This document shows, in pieces, positions 56,840-64,000 of a stretch of 64,000 nt of DNA. Every line of letters starts with the position of its first letter. Within the stretch, counting starts at the first letter, position 1. Under the pieces are notes generated by a model. It did not search any database. It worked only from the letters and a program-made list of their open reading frames with translations, and was not told the origin of the DNA. The stretch comes from Steromphala cineraria (Eukaryota; Mollusca; Gastropoda; Trochida; Trochidae). The stretch is from NCBI GenBank assembly GCA_916613615.1, contig OU744736.1:56099205-56163204 (forward strand), in the 5' to 3' direction. A program made the position numbers and the translations under genes.

Positions 56840-59680
56840 TCCACAGAAGTTACCACGATTTTAACAGTGAATACGATCCTACGTGGTGAGGAATCGCATT
56901 ACATGTTTTTGAGAATTAGTAACAAATATTGTGGCGTCTTAAATCTGTGTCAGTATATTAAATCTAATTTAAAGTTTAATTAAAAAAAAGAATGAGAGAA
57001 AAAAAAACAAAAAACAGGGAAAAACAAGTGAGAGAGAGATAGAGAGAAGGGGAGGAGATTTATGTTGTGAAGCAGCCAGTCCATTTTTTTAAAAATTCTT
57101 CATTGTCTTTGCCACATATGAATTTTTCTATATCATAGTGGAATTTTATAATTTTCTTTAAATGGTTAAAGTTTAATTCCTTAATCGTACACTTACATTT
57201 ATAAATGTATTTCTTTATGATAGTGAATAGATGATTGACAAGAATGCTTTGATTGGGGTCGCCAAGAAGAAACGAAGAGAGGTTGATATCAATAATATGA
57301 TGAGTTTCGTTTTTGAACCAAGCTTTGATGATTATTTATGACATGATGCTTGCCTTTTGTGTTTAAGGATGAAAAAAGCACGTGGTTGTAAATCAAATCT
57401 TATCTCACCTTAGTACGGCCACTGCCTGAGTCCAACTGTCGTGGAAGTCTACTGTCAACTCTCTCAGCTCACCTTCTTACATCACAGCTTGGGTCCAAAC
57501 TATAGTCTCTCATCTATATATACATAGCACAGGTGTGCTTGGGGTCACTTAAAGTGTCACTAAGATTAAGCTGTTTTCTTATAGTCAGTATCAGTGGTCA
57601 CCTCTTCGGGTGCTTCGTAGTGATTACAAAATGAGTAAATAAATTATTTGATATGGCTTAGTCTTTCCTCACATATAAATGCAAAAGAACAAATATTACA
57701 AATTGTGTATAAAACTTTGAAAATAGATTAAATGACATTCAATGAAAGTTGATTTCAGTTGTGTTGCCCAGGTGATATGGTATAATGCGTGTCAGGTCAC
57801 CATAGGATAAATACCTTTATAAGTGAACAATTTCCTCAAATTTGAGCATTTCCGATTAATATTTATTTAAATATGGCCTTATAACAAGGGAGGTCACCCC
57901 CTGATCTAACGACAGTTGATGAGGTCATGACGCTCTTTGAGTACATGTACCTACTTATGGCCACGCACTGTACTTTACCCTACTCTGTGTTGATTGAAGT
58001 ATTTCGATTTTCTCCTTAACATAACCAGAACAATGTTAAGATCATGCTACTCTTTAAAGGAATATTAACTTGTAGCTGAAATAGTTTTAAATATTATCAT
58101 TACTGGTTAATGATATTTTCTATTCAAGTAATGTGTTAAACTAAGGGGACATTACTGAATTTCTGTTGTTAACATCGAATGGTTATTTTCTGATGATATT
58201 TGACTGTAACCACCTGATAGAATTGAATATCTCATTGTTAAATGGTCACCTTGATATTATTATTTTTTTTATCAAATTAAGCTAATAAAATCTAAAATGT
58301 TGCCTGTTAACGAATGTGATTGGGTACAGTTGACTCTTTGAACATCCTAGTATTTTTAGACAAGGTACACAGAAAATGAACATTTTATTTCTCCCAGTTC
58401 AAGATCTATGTACATATATACAATGATATACGAGTCCAACGGGGAATTAAGATAGTTGTTAGGCCTTGTTAGGATTTCTTACATGACTAGTGCATTCATT
58501 CATTCAATCTGTCAACCATAAGATTTTCATTCTGATTATAAAAATAAAATAACACTTATCAAATACCCCTTCAGTTGTCAAAACTTAGACCTTAAGAAAA
58601 TCTTGAATTCCTTTTTTCACTTTATGTTTACAGAAAGGCTCAAAACGATTCATCAACAAACAAGGAAAGGATGGAGACACCATGATGTGGACAGCTCTGA
58701 GGGGTGGATGCATGGCTGCTGTACACAGCTTAGTGGAGGCTGGAGCGGATGTCAACATAAAGAGGAGTGGGAGAACAGCCCTACACTATCTGTGTCAGCT
58801 CAGGGAATCTGGTGTGCGGGATGATGACGGCGAGGGTGATTGTGTTGACATTGACACAATACGATTAATCATCACTGAAGGTAGGATAGACGTTAATCAT
58901 CCTGATACGTTTGGACGGACAGCTCTTCATTATCTGTGTCAGCTCAACTCAACTGATGATCAACATCGTGTAGTCATCGATGCTCTGCGACTGTTCATCA
59001 CTGAAGGTAGAGGAGACCTTAATCATCCTGATACGTTTGGACATACACCACTACACTATCTTTTCAGATGCACCGCATTCTCCAGGGAAGAAATAAAGTT
59101 CATCATCTTTGAAGGGAAAGGTGACCTTAACCGATGTGGACAGCACAAGATCACCCCACTGCACTACCTCTGTGTATACTCAGGCCTTCAACTGGACACT
59201 GTAGATCTCGTGATCAATGAAGGGAAAGGAGACCTCAATAAAGGTGATGAACATGGAACGACACCATTCCATTACCTTTGTGAAAATGGAAGGGTTGACT
59301 TTAATGTAAAGCTTTGCATTACCAACACAGCAAAGGGAGACATCAACAAGCAAGATGACAATGGAATCACACCACTTCATGTTCTTTGTAAGGGAACACT
59401 TCCGATGAAGGATGTCCTGACATTGATCAAAGAGGGAGACAAGGCCGACATGTACGGGAACACTCCACTCCACTTCCTGTGTAGGAGGCGAGGAATCAAT
59501 GCTGAAGCATTACAACAGCTGAAGCAACTCCCTGAATCACACATGAAGAAACGAAACGACCTCGGGAATACACCACTGGACCACCTCAATGATCAAGGTA
59601 ATAATCCGCATATTGTTTTGCAATGTATAAGACCAAATCATTTTCACAAGGACGAAGCCATGAGTGTCACATCCTTATAA
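41385..59680 (+). CDS. nSTAND3-like P-loop NTPase with ankyrin repeats, 825 aa, five coding exons
   Basis: Coding exons: 41385-41521, 42170-42273, 46527-46559, 46980-48136, 58634-59680. All junctions are GT-AG and in phase; the total is 2478 nt including the stop. ATG 41385 follows an in-frame TGA at 41364, so the start is supported; an acceptor AG at about 41340 suggests an upstream UTR exon. Residues 1-104 are a linker with no recognised domain (SGAAGGGTVDTVH). Residues about 105-477 form a STAND-type NTPase: Walker A GNAGDGKT at 128-135, Walker B VIMFDD with the acids at 175-176, sensor-like VKVIFISRKN, and the downstream VIDLSKRKLTDERLKILEYHL typical of the nSTAND3 group. Residues 478-825 carry about nine ankyrin-like repeats with the signature TPLHYLC. 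The layout recalls NLR-like signalling hubs: a nucleotide switch plus ligand-sensing repeats, probably cytosolic. No death-fold or TIR domain was seen. The function in immunity is inference. The last intron is 10.5 kb and repeat-filled. Confidence 0.88.
42594..43934. repeat. Local duplication (about 200 bp), one copy holding a MITE
   Basis: 42594-42628 plus 43102-43252 and 43734-43934 are the same sequence: TTCTGGATAAAACTGAAAGAC, then TTGAATCTTGAACACTCTCAC or ATGAATCTTGAACACTCTCAC, ACGACTGGTTACTT(T/C)CATGCGA, GGAGGTGTGCTATG and AAGAATTTAT. The first copy is split by the TTAA MITE; the second is not, so it acts as an empty site. Lies in intron 2 of the nSTAND gene. Confidence 0.85.
42629..43101. 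mobile_element. TTAA-flanked MITE, copy 3 (473 bp)
   Basis: It begins TTAAAGTGACACAGAGTATC and ends ATACTCTGTGTCCCTTTAA, in the same orientation as copy 1, with internal deletions relative to it. Lies in intron 2 of the nSTAND-ankyrin gene. Confidence 0.9.
43935..45235 (+). mobile_element. Pearl-like element, ACCCCCGC family, 162-bp core
   Basis: The 5' hairpin TACCCCCGCTAC-GAC-GTAGTCGGGGGTA is followed by TATAGCGCTCCG, a (CCGT)n tract (43980-44014), and five 162-bp monomers (TCGTTTCCGGAGCATAACTG ... AAAAACGGTCCGATTTTTGG), then decayed sequence. The 3' end is AAGCGGGGGTATGTGAGC with the hairpin GTGAGC-CGC-GCTCAC and TTTTGCCTTGTTT. It shares ends but not core with the 37501 element. Intron 2 of the nSTAND gene. 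Confidence 0.85.
45236..46526 (+). other. Intron 2 remainder of the nSTAND gene
   Basis: About 1.3 kb with no recognised repeat or exon. Confidence 0.35.
46980..48136 (+). CDS. Exon 4: NTPase domain of the nSTAND-ankyrin gene
   Basis: The largest exon of the gene above. It starts after TATATAG, encodes EKTKEKIERDTTG and then the complete NTPase core (Walker A, Walker B DD pair, sensor) and the helical region to CVCNNK, and ends in phase 0 at AAG|GTAATT. It is open throughout with no frameshift, so the gene looks intact. Single-exon NTPase cores are common in invertebrate STAND families that spread by exon duplication (inference). Confidence 0.9.
48137..48837 (+). other. Intron 4, first part
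   Basis: About 700 bp with no recognised repeat. GC-richer patch near 48580-48605. No exon seen. Confidence 0.3.
48838..49047. repeat. Dispersed about 207-bp repeat, copy 1
   Basis: Shares with 59716-59922: (G/C)AGTAGCACGT, GAATAT(A/G)AGGTGATG(T/C)CAGGAAAA, GAAAGAC, GCAGTAATRA, TTCTTACAC, AATTAAAGGT, TTCACACAAAAATGGCCGCC. About 75% identical by eye, no inverted ends, no coding capacity. A SINE-like or other short interspersed family. Confidence 0.75.
49052..51993 (+). mobile_element. Pearl/Helentron-like element with about 18 monomers in a 584-bp higher-order repeat
   Basis: The 5' end TTTTTAGCTCATCAGGACT folds as GGACT-GAA-AGTCC inside GCTCATC/GATGGGC; then CTTATGGCATGG and (CCGT)n (49103-49137). 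About 18 monomers of 146 bp follow. The unit beginning CAGTTCCAGAAGGAGTAG recurs at 49309, 49893, 50477 and 51061, exactly 584 bp (four monomers) apart. The 3' end is GCCTGATGAGCTACAGAGCC, the hairpin, then ATTTTTA. Intron 4 of the nSTAND gene. Confidence 0.92.
52149..53065 (+). pseudogene. pogo/Tigger-type (DDE_1) transposase, broken
   Basis: Pieces in several frames line up in the order of a pogo-family transposase: start MPNNNNYY and ASDKGFGMSKRH (HTH-like N-terminus), YFKRLGSIITNLSLA, HTPAKVLAGKG, PPMCVVKGKT and DAPEGTF, then WMNDILGQEWFINVFLPNSGPERQQL before the catalytic Asp region, PPHTRHALQP, and SLTPADITAGFRSSGIHPFDP. Frameshifts and stops separate them, so it is dead. It would have cut and pasted DNA at TA sites. 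It lies in intron 4, just after the pearl-like element. Confidence 0.82.
53066..54749 (+). other. Intron 4, middle part
   Basis: No recognised repeat or exon. A GC-richer segment with splice-like edges at about 53903-53960 (GCTTTCTCCTGTGCAGTGTG) does not keep frame with the flanking exons. Confidence 0.3.
54750..56080 (+). mobile_element. Pearl-like element, AGCAGCCCCGTC family, core rich in AGGTCA
   Basis: The 5' hairpin AGCAGCCCCGTC-TAAG-GACGGGGCTGCT is a perfect 12-bp stem, followed by a (GCC)n tract. The core repeats at about 434 bp (AACTTGAAAAGTTTTTGTGC at 55012 and 55446, then a shorter unit at 55732). Each unit has GGTCAAAGGTCAAGGTCA clusters. The 3' end has TTACAGGCC-like sequence, GGGGCTGCTCTGC, the hairpin TTTGCGG-TAT-CCCGCAAA, then CTAATCTAGTTTTTT. 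An inverted 3' copy is at 27221-27610. Confidence 0.85.
54806..54846. repeat. (GCC)n trinucleotide tract
   Basis: About 13 GCC/GCG units after the 5' hairpin of the element above, taking the place that (CCGT)n has in the other families. Confidence 0.95.
56081..56807 (+). other. Intron 4 stretch between repeats
   Basis: AT-rich, no exon or repeat recognised. Confidence 0.3.
56808..57345 (-). pseudogene. LINE 3' fragment with poly-A tail
   Basis: On the minus strand, from about 57345, a frame reads NETHHIIDINLSSFLLGD, ILVNHLFTIIKKYIYKCKC, LNFNHLKKIIKFHYDIEK and EEFLKKWTGCFTT, with the stop at 57060-57062. This is the extreme C-terminus of LINE ORF2. A run of about 27 T on the + strand at 56810-56837 is its poly-A tail, and an A/G-rich 3' UTR lies between. 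The copy is 5'-truncated. It overlaps in content with, and extends, the fragment at 21966-22750 (shared (K)YYIYKCK-type motif). Confidence 0.78.
57346..58633 (+). other. Intron 4, last part
   Basis: No repeat or exon recognised. It ends in the acceptor TTATGTTTACAG at 58633. Confidence 0.35.
58634..59680 (+). CDS. Exon 5: ankyrin-repeat region of the nSTAND-ankyrin gene
   Basis: This exon starts in phase 0 with KGSKRFINKQGKDGDT and encodes 348 residues made of ankyrin-like repeats of 33-45 residues. Landmarks: TALRGGCMAAVHSLVEAGAD, TALHYLCQL (twice), TPLHYLF, TPLHYLC, TPFHYLC, TPLHVLC, TPLHFLC and TPLDHL, each preceded by a polar turn such as NHPDTFGH or NKGDEHGT. LHYLC in place of the usual LHLAA is a peculiarity of the set. 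The last residues DEAMSVTSL end at TAA. Confidence 0.93.
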   Translation, partial: KGSKRFINKQGKDGDTMMWTALRGGCMAAVHSLVEAGADVNIKRSGRTALHYLCQLRESGVRDDDGEGDCVDIDTIRLIITEGRIDVNHPDTFGRTALHYLCQLNSTDDQHRVVIDALRLFITEGRGDLNHPDTFGHTPLHYLFRCTAFSREEIKFIIFEGKGDLNRCGQHKITPLHYLCVYSGLQLDTVDLVINEGKGDLNKGDEHGTTPFHYLCENGRVDFNVKLCITNTAKGDINKQDDNGITPLHVLCKGTLPMKDVLTLIKEGDKADMYGNTPLHFLCRRRGINAEALQQLKQLPESHMKKRNDLGNTPLDHLNDQGNNPHIVLQCIRPNHFHKDEAMSVTSL

Positions 59681-59715
59681 GTGTCGCCATCCTGTTTTAA
59701 AGACCATCAGGGTTT

Positions 59716-59922
59716 AAAGGGGCAGTAGCACGTTTTTAGGGGGAATATAAGGTGATGTCAGGAAAACGAAAATAAATGGTTCCAGTTGAAAGACTATCTA
59801 TTGAAACTAAATTGAGCAGTAATAATTCAAACATATAACATAAAGTTTAGCCATGCTATTCATTTTTCTTACACAAAATGAATTAAAGGTGTTCACACAA
59901 AAATGGCCGCCAATGGATTTAA
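59716..59922. repeat. Dispersed about 207-bp repeat, copy 2, in the 3' flank of the nSTAND gene
   Basis: Partner of 48838-49047 in the same orientation. It starts 36 bp after the stop codon and contains AATAAA at 59771-59776, the first polyadenylation hexamer after the gene; copy 1 lacks the hexamer at that place. Confidence 0.75.
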
Positions 59923-59997
59923 TGTTAATCTTCATACTTTGTCCTCTGACTATGGATGATTATCTTGTGTAACGAGATTTTTGACACTGTCAATATA

Positions 59998-60230
59998 ATT
60001 ATACCCCCACCTACGAAGTAGTGGGGGTATATAGCGCTCCGCCTGTCCGTCCGTCTGTCTGTCCGTCCGGGCATTCTTCAATATAAACTATTGAATTCTA
60101 CCACTTGTTTAACTGATGGGTTTTTTTTTTGGTATTGATATTTATTGATGAACTTTATTATTCTCAGATCTATAAAATATTGAGGGTATATGACGCTCTG
60201 CCCGTCCCTCTATGTGTATGTCTGAGCATT
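59998..60230 (+). mobile_element. Truncated pearl-like element, 5' end only
   Basis: TACCCCCACCTAC-GAA-GTAGTGGGGGTA hairpin, TATAGCGCTCCG and a CCGT/CTGT tract, then worn sequence and a second GGGTATATGACGCTCTGCC. No core array or 3' end. Confidence 0.75.
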
Positions 60231-60481
60231 AGTCAAGATAACCTGTAGAAGTCTCCCACATTTTATTTATGGATGAATTTAATTTGCATATAGAATTTAT
60301 CAGTAATTTACTGGAATTTAAAACAATGCCATCTAGAGCTTTTAGTTTCACCTCCCCTGAAACAATTCATGACCTTATTTGAAATTTAGGTTCATACTGT
60401 GCATTATTTCATGTCTTTTAGACCCTACTTCAAATTTATTGAAATTGTTCTGCCGTCTTAAAAATTCTGGAAATATGTATG

Positions 60482-61223
60482 TTAAAGAGACACAGAGTAT
60501 GTTGATAGGATCACATATGTCAAATTTTGAAATCGATGTTATTACATCGGGAACCATTAACTGTTAACAAGTTAAAGGTCAATCAATAATATAAATAGTA
60601 ATTAAAACATTAAAGCTATGTAATAATTATAAACATAATTTTATTTCGTTATTTTGGCAATGATTTTACATCAAAACTTTCGGTTTGAATCTTGTCTGTT
60701 CATCTCGCTCGGCCGGCAGATCGTCACCCAACCTCAGAATTTCAGTGTCTGAAACATAGACCTTGTACATAAGTCGACCCCCCTCCTTGACCCCTCAATT
60801 TCTGGTATAAAAAACTTGCCTTATACATTGTAATATACGGTACATTAGAGCGAAAATACGGCCATTCAAAATCGGAATTTTGATCGAAAACCGGACAATG
60901 TGGCTCGAGTGGCGCGCGCAAATTCGCCAAACGTAATTTTGAAACCTTGTCATAAGCTGACAGGAAGCTATATTCGATTCAGTAGTGTTTATAAAGTATT
61001 GTAACTTATAGGTAGATTAATTGGATGCATAATTTCGTATTTGATTCGTATTTGAGATGTTTTCTTGATTTTTCCATAAAATCAAGCATTTTAGAGATAT
61101 TGTGCAAAATGGATATATTTGCAAGTCCAGTGATGAGATATGAACTTCAGTCAGCATAATAGATATTTTGTACCTTATCAAAACCCAATAAAATTTGAAG
61201 AAAGATACTCTGTGTCACTTTAA
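60482..61223. mobile_element. TTAA-flanked MITE, copy 4, with about 254-bp insertion
   Basis: It begins TTAAAGAGACACAGAGTATG and ends GATACTCTGTGTCACTTTAA, in the same orientation as copy 2. About 60586-60839 is extra sequence absent from the other copies, placed between GTCAATCA and GTACATTAGAGCG. Confidence 0.87.
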
Positions 61224-61498
61224 CACAAGATTTATAGTTTATTCATACCATATTATGAACACTTTATTTCCATTGACAGTTTTTCTCTCAGAGGTGACAA
61301 TATCATGCACTGATAGTTTGGCAATAAGGGTTGGCAACACTATTTACAGGGGACATCATGGCTATAAAAGGGCTCAAGTTTTATTCAGCTCCCATTATGT
61401 TGCCTTGCTTCAAGTTTGAATTCTTTAGCCAAGTGACCAAATTGTTGTCAAATGGTGGCGTTGAAAATCTACAAAAGAAACAGAAAAAAGATTCCTTA
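61224..61498. other. Short spacer
   Basis: Unique AT-rich sequence between the MITE and the next pearl-like element. No gene seen. Confidence 0.3.
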
Positions 61499-63149
61499 CT
61501 TTTTAGCTCATCAGGACTGAAAGTCCAGATGGGCTTATGGCATGGCCCGTCGTCCGTCGTCCGTCCGTCGTTCCGTCCGTCCGTAAACTTTTGACACTTT
61601 CGACTTCTCCTCATAAACCATACACATTAGAGAGCTGAAATTTTGTGTACAGGTACCTTAGCATATGGAGATTCTAATTTGTATTTAAATAGGGTCACAG
61701 GGGTCACAATTTTAAAAACCTATTTTCATCTTCTTCTCCAGTTCTAAACGGACTAGAGAGTTGAAAGTAATATGTGCAGACTCCTTGGACAATGGGGATT
61801 CTAATTTGTAACTTTGGTGAACCTGTGACCCCAAATAGGGTCACAGGGGTCACAACCTTAAAAACCTATTTTCATCTTCTTCTCCAGTACTAAAAGGACT
61901 ATAGAGTTGAAAATGATATGTGCAGACTCCTTGGCCAATCGGGATTCTTAATTGTAGATTTCGTGACCCCATGACCCCAAATAGGGTCACAGGGGTCACA
62001 ACCTTAAAAACCAATTCTCATCTTCTTCTCCAGTTCCAAAAGGTCTAGAGAGTTAATATTGATATGTGCAGACTCCTTGGACAATGGGGATTCAAATTCG
62101 AACTTTGTTGACCCTGTGACCCCAAATAGGGTCACAGGGGTCACAATCTTAAAAACCTATTTTCATCTTCTTCTCCCTTTCTAAACGGACAAGAGAGTTG
62201 AAAGTGATAAGTGCAGACTCCTTGGACAATGGGGATCCTAATTTGTAACTTTGGTGAACCTGTGACCCCAAATAGGGTCACAGGGGTCACAACCTTAAAA
62301 ACCTATTTTCATCTTCTTCTCCAGTACTAAAAGGACTATAGAGTTGAAAATGATATGTGCAGACTCCTTGGCCAATCGGGATTCTTAATTGTAGATTTCG
62401 TGACCCCATGACCCCAAATAGGGTCACAGGGGTCACAACCTTAAAAACCAATTCTCATCTTCTCCAGTTCCAAAAGGTCAAGAGAGTTAATATTGATATG
62501 TGCAGACTCCTTGGACAATGGGGATTCTAATTTGTAACTTTGTTGACCCTATTTGGGGTCACAGGGGTCACAACCTTAAAAAACTATTTTCAAGTTCCAA
62601 AAGGTCTCTAGAGAGCTGAAATTATATGTGCAGACTCCTTGGCCAATGGGGATTCTAAATTGTAGATTTCGTGACCCCATGACCCCAAATAGGGTCACAG
62701 GGGTCACAACCTTAAAAACTTATTTTCATCATCATCTTTAGCTCCTAAAGGTCTATGGAGCTGAAAGACTGCATGTAGACTCCTTGGCCAATTGGGATTC
62801 TAAACTGTAGGTTTTTGACCCCATGACCCCAAATAGGGTCACAGGGGTCACAATCTTAAAAACCTATTTTTCTCCATTAGATGACAGTCTATGGCAAATT
62901 TATTTCTCCTTTGATATTTTAGTGTGGACTTCTTTCACTGTCTGATATTGGCGATCCAGTAAGTGTTGAATAATAATAAATCATTTGGGTAAGGAAATTT
63001 ATTCCGAAATCGTTACATTTGTTTTGTAATTTTTTTATAGGTTTTCTTGCAATAGGTAACATCAGTTTCATTTTTAGCTCATCCTGCATGTATAAAGCAA
63101 ACTTGATATGATGCCTGATGAGCTATAGAGCCAATGGCTCTATTTTTTT
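61499..63149 (+). mobile_element. Pearl/Helentron-like element, 146-bp core, about 8-9 monomers
   Basis: Same plan and ends as 49052-51993: CTTTTTAGCTCATCAGGACT with the GGACT/AGTCC hairpin, (CCGT)n (61547-61585), worn 146-bp monomers with GGGTCACAGGGGTCAC, and a 3' end GCCTGATGAGCTATAGAGCC with the hairpin and T tract. A unit at 62543-62570 reads GACCCTATTTGGGGTCAC, i.e. the centre of the monomer hairpin is collapsed. Confidence 0.87.
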
Positions 63150-64000
63150 ACAATTACAGAACAAATAAAACATTAATTAAGATACATTTAACAATACAAC
63201 TTCATTGACAATAAAATACAAGATATTGTCTCAAAAAGTAAATGAATATTACCAAGAATTTTTTTTTTATAAATTATACAAATACAATTAAATATGAATA
63301 TTCAATAAGCAAATAATATAAAGCTTACCTTGATAACCCAATAACTGAAGGTAAAAGATTACTTCCACTGAAAATATCTGCAAATGAAGCATTAATTTGT
63401 GATAGATGTTATCACTGCAATAAAAAGCAATTCCAAAGTTAGAATTAATAATTCTTACTGAAAATCTCCTTTTTTACTTGACAAATTCATATTCAAATAT
63501 ATTGATACACAATAACCTAAAAAAAAGTAAAGTTATTGTCAAAAAATTAAATATTCCCACCTCCTGCTTGCTGGCTTTTTCTATAGTAACAGGTTAGCTT
63601 GAGACTGGTAGAATGCCTAAGTACAGGCCTGTGGGGCAAAAAAAGCTAGAAGATCATGCAAAGTGAGGTTGGTTGTATGCGGCATGAAAAAATCATGCAA
63701 AGAGAGCCAAGTCACATGATACTCACCATGACAGCCTAAGCCATCTAGACTTGAGCAAGACTCTTATTGGTCAAATGATAATACATATTTTTAACAAATA
63801 AAAGTGTTTCTTGATTTTATTAACTTCACTTTTGGAAGTAAAAATCCATAATTGAAAATAAGAAGAGATTCTACCATTTGATTTTTTTAAACAAGATTGA
63901 AAAATAATGGGAAAATGAGTCTTGCTTGCAAACTGGCACAAGTTGTGATGATATGCAAATAAGGTCAGCTGACCTTTTGTTTATAAACATTGACATGAGC
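63150..64000. other. AT-rich right flank, no gene seen
   Basis: No exon, repeat or element was recognised to the right edge. Confidence 0.3.

Overview
The window is metazoan nuclear DNA, most likely from a bivalve mollusc. It is AT-rich, its genes are split by long GT-AG introns, and it is full of short non-autonomous transposons and of pearl/Helentron-like elements that carry tandem cores behind (CCGT)n tracts, a repeat style typical of bivalves. There are no operons, CRISPR arrays, rRNA genes or convincing tRNA genes. Coding DNA is only about 7% of the window.

Layout. 1-6025 is a 74-bp satellite that ends about 0.2 kb before the last four coding exons of an NCOA5 (nuclear receptor coactivator 5) orthologue on the + strand (6243-8244, 5' end outside the window). 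From 13.7 to 25.8 kb a minus-strand gene of six short exons was reconstructed by matching intron phases. It encodes a 270-residue secreted, Cys-rich, N-glycosylated and probably GPI-anchored protein, and its introns are packed with repeats. 27.2-28.6 kb holds a piece of a pearl-like element continuing into a 7-bp microsatellite. 30.6-31.0 kb is a broken or partial apolipoprotein-L-like exon containing a run of 28 G. 31-41 kb is mostly inverted-repeat transposons and degenerate tandem repeats. From 41.4 to 59.7 kb a + strand gene of five coding exons encodes an 825-residue nSTAND3-like P-loop NTPase with C-terminal ankyrin repeats, a plausible NLR-like innate-immune or scaffold protein. Its introns host a Kolobok/piggyBac-like MITE, two pearl-like elements, a dead pogo/Tigger transposase and, further on, another element and a LINE tail. 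59.7-64 kb is again repeats.

The recurring theme is a set of elements that differ in sequence but share one plan: a 5' hairpin, then usually a short simple repeat such as (CCGT)n, then a tandem core with monomers of 146-169 bp (about 434 bp in one family), then a short 3' hairpin running into a T tract. The hairpins show compensatory base changes between copies, so the fold rather than the sequence seems to be conserved. Two core families are dense in nuclear-receptor half-site-like motifs (GGGTCA direct repeats with spacing 3; AGGTCA direct repeats with spacing 1 and 0). Several small transposons have readable target-site duplications (TTAA, 9 bp, 9 bp, about 11 bp).

All gene models are read by eye from splice sites, phase and protein resemblance. 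No alignment or database search was run.
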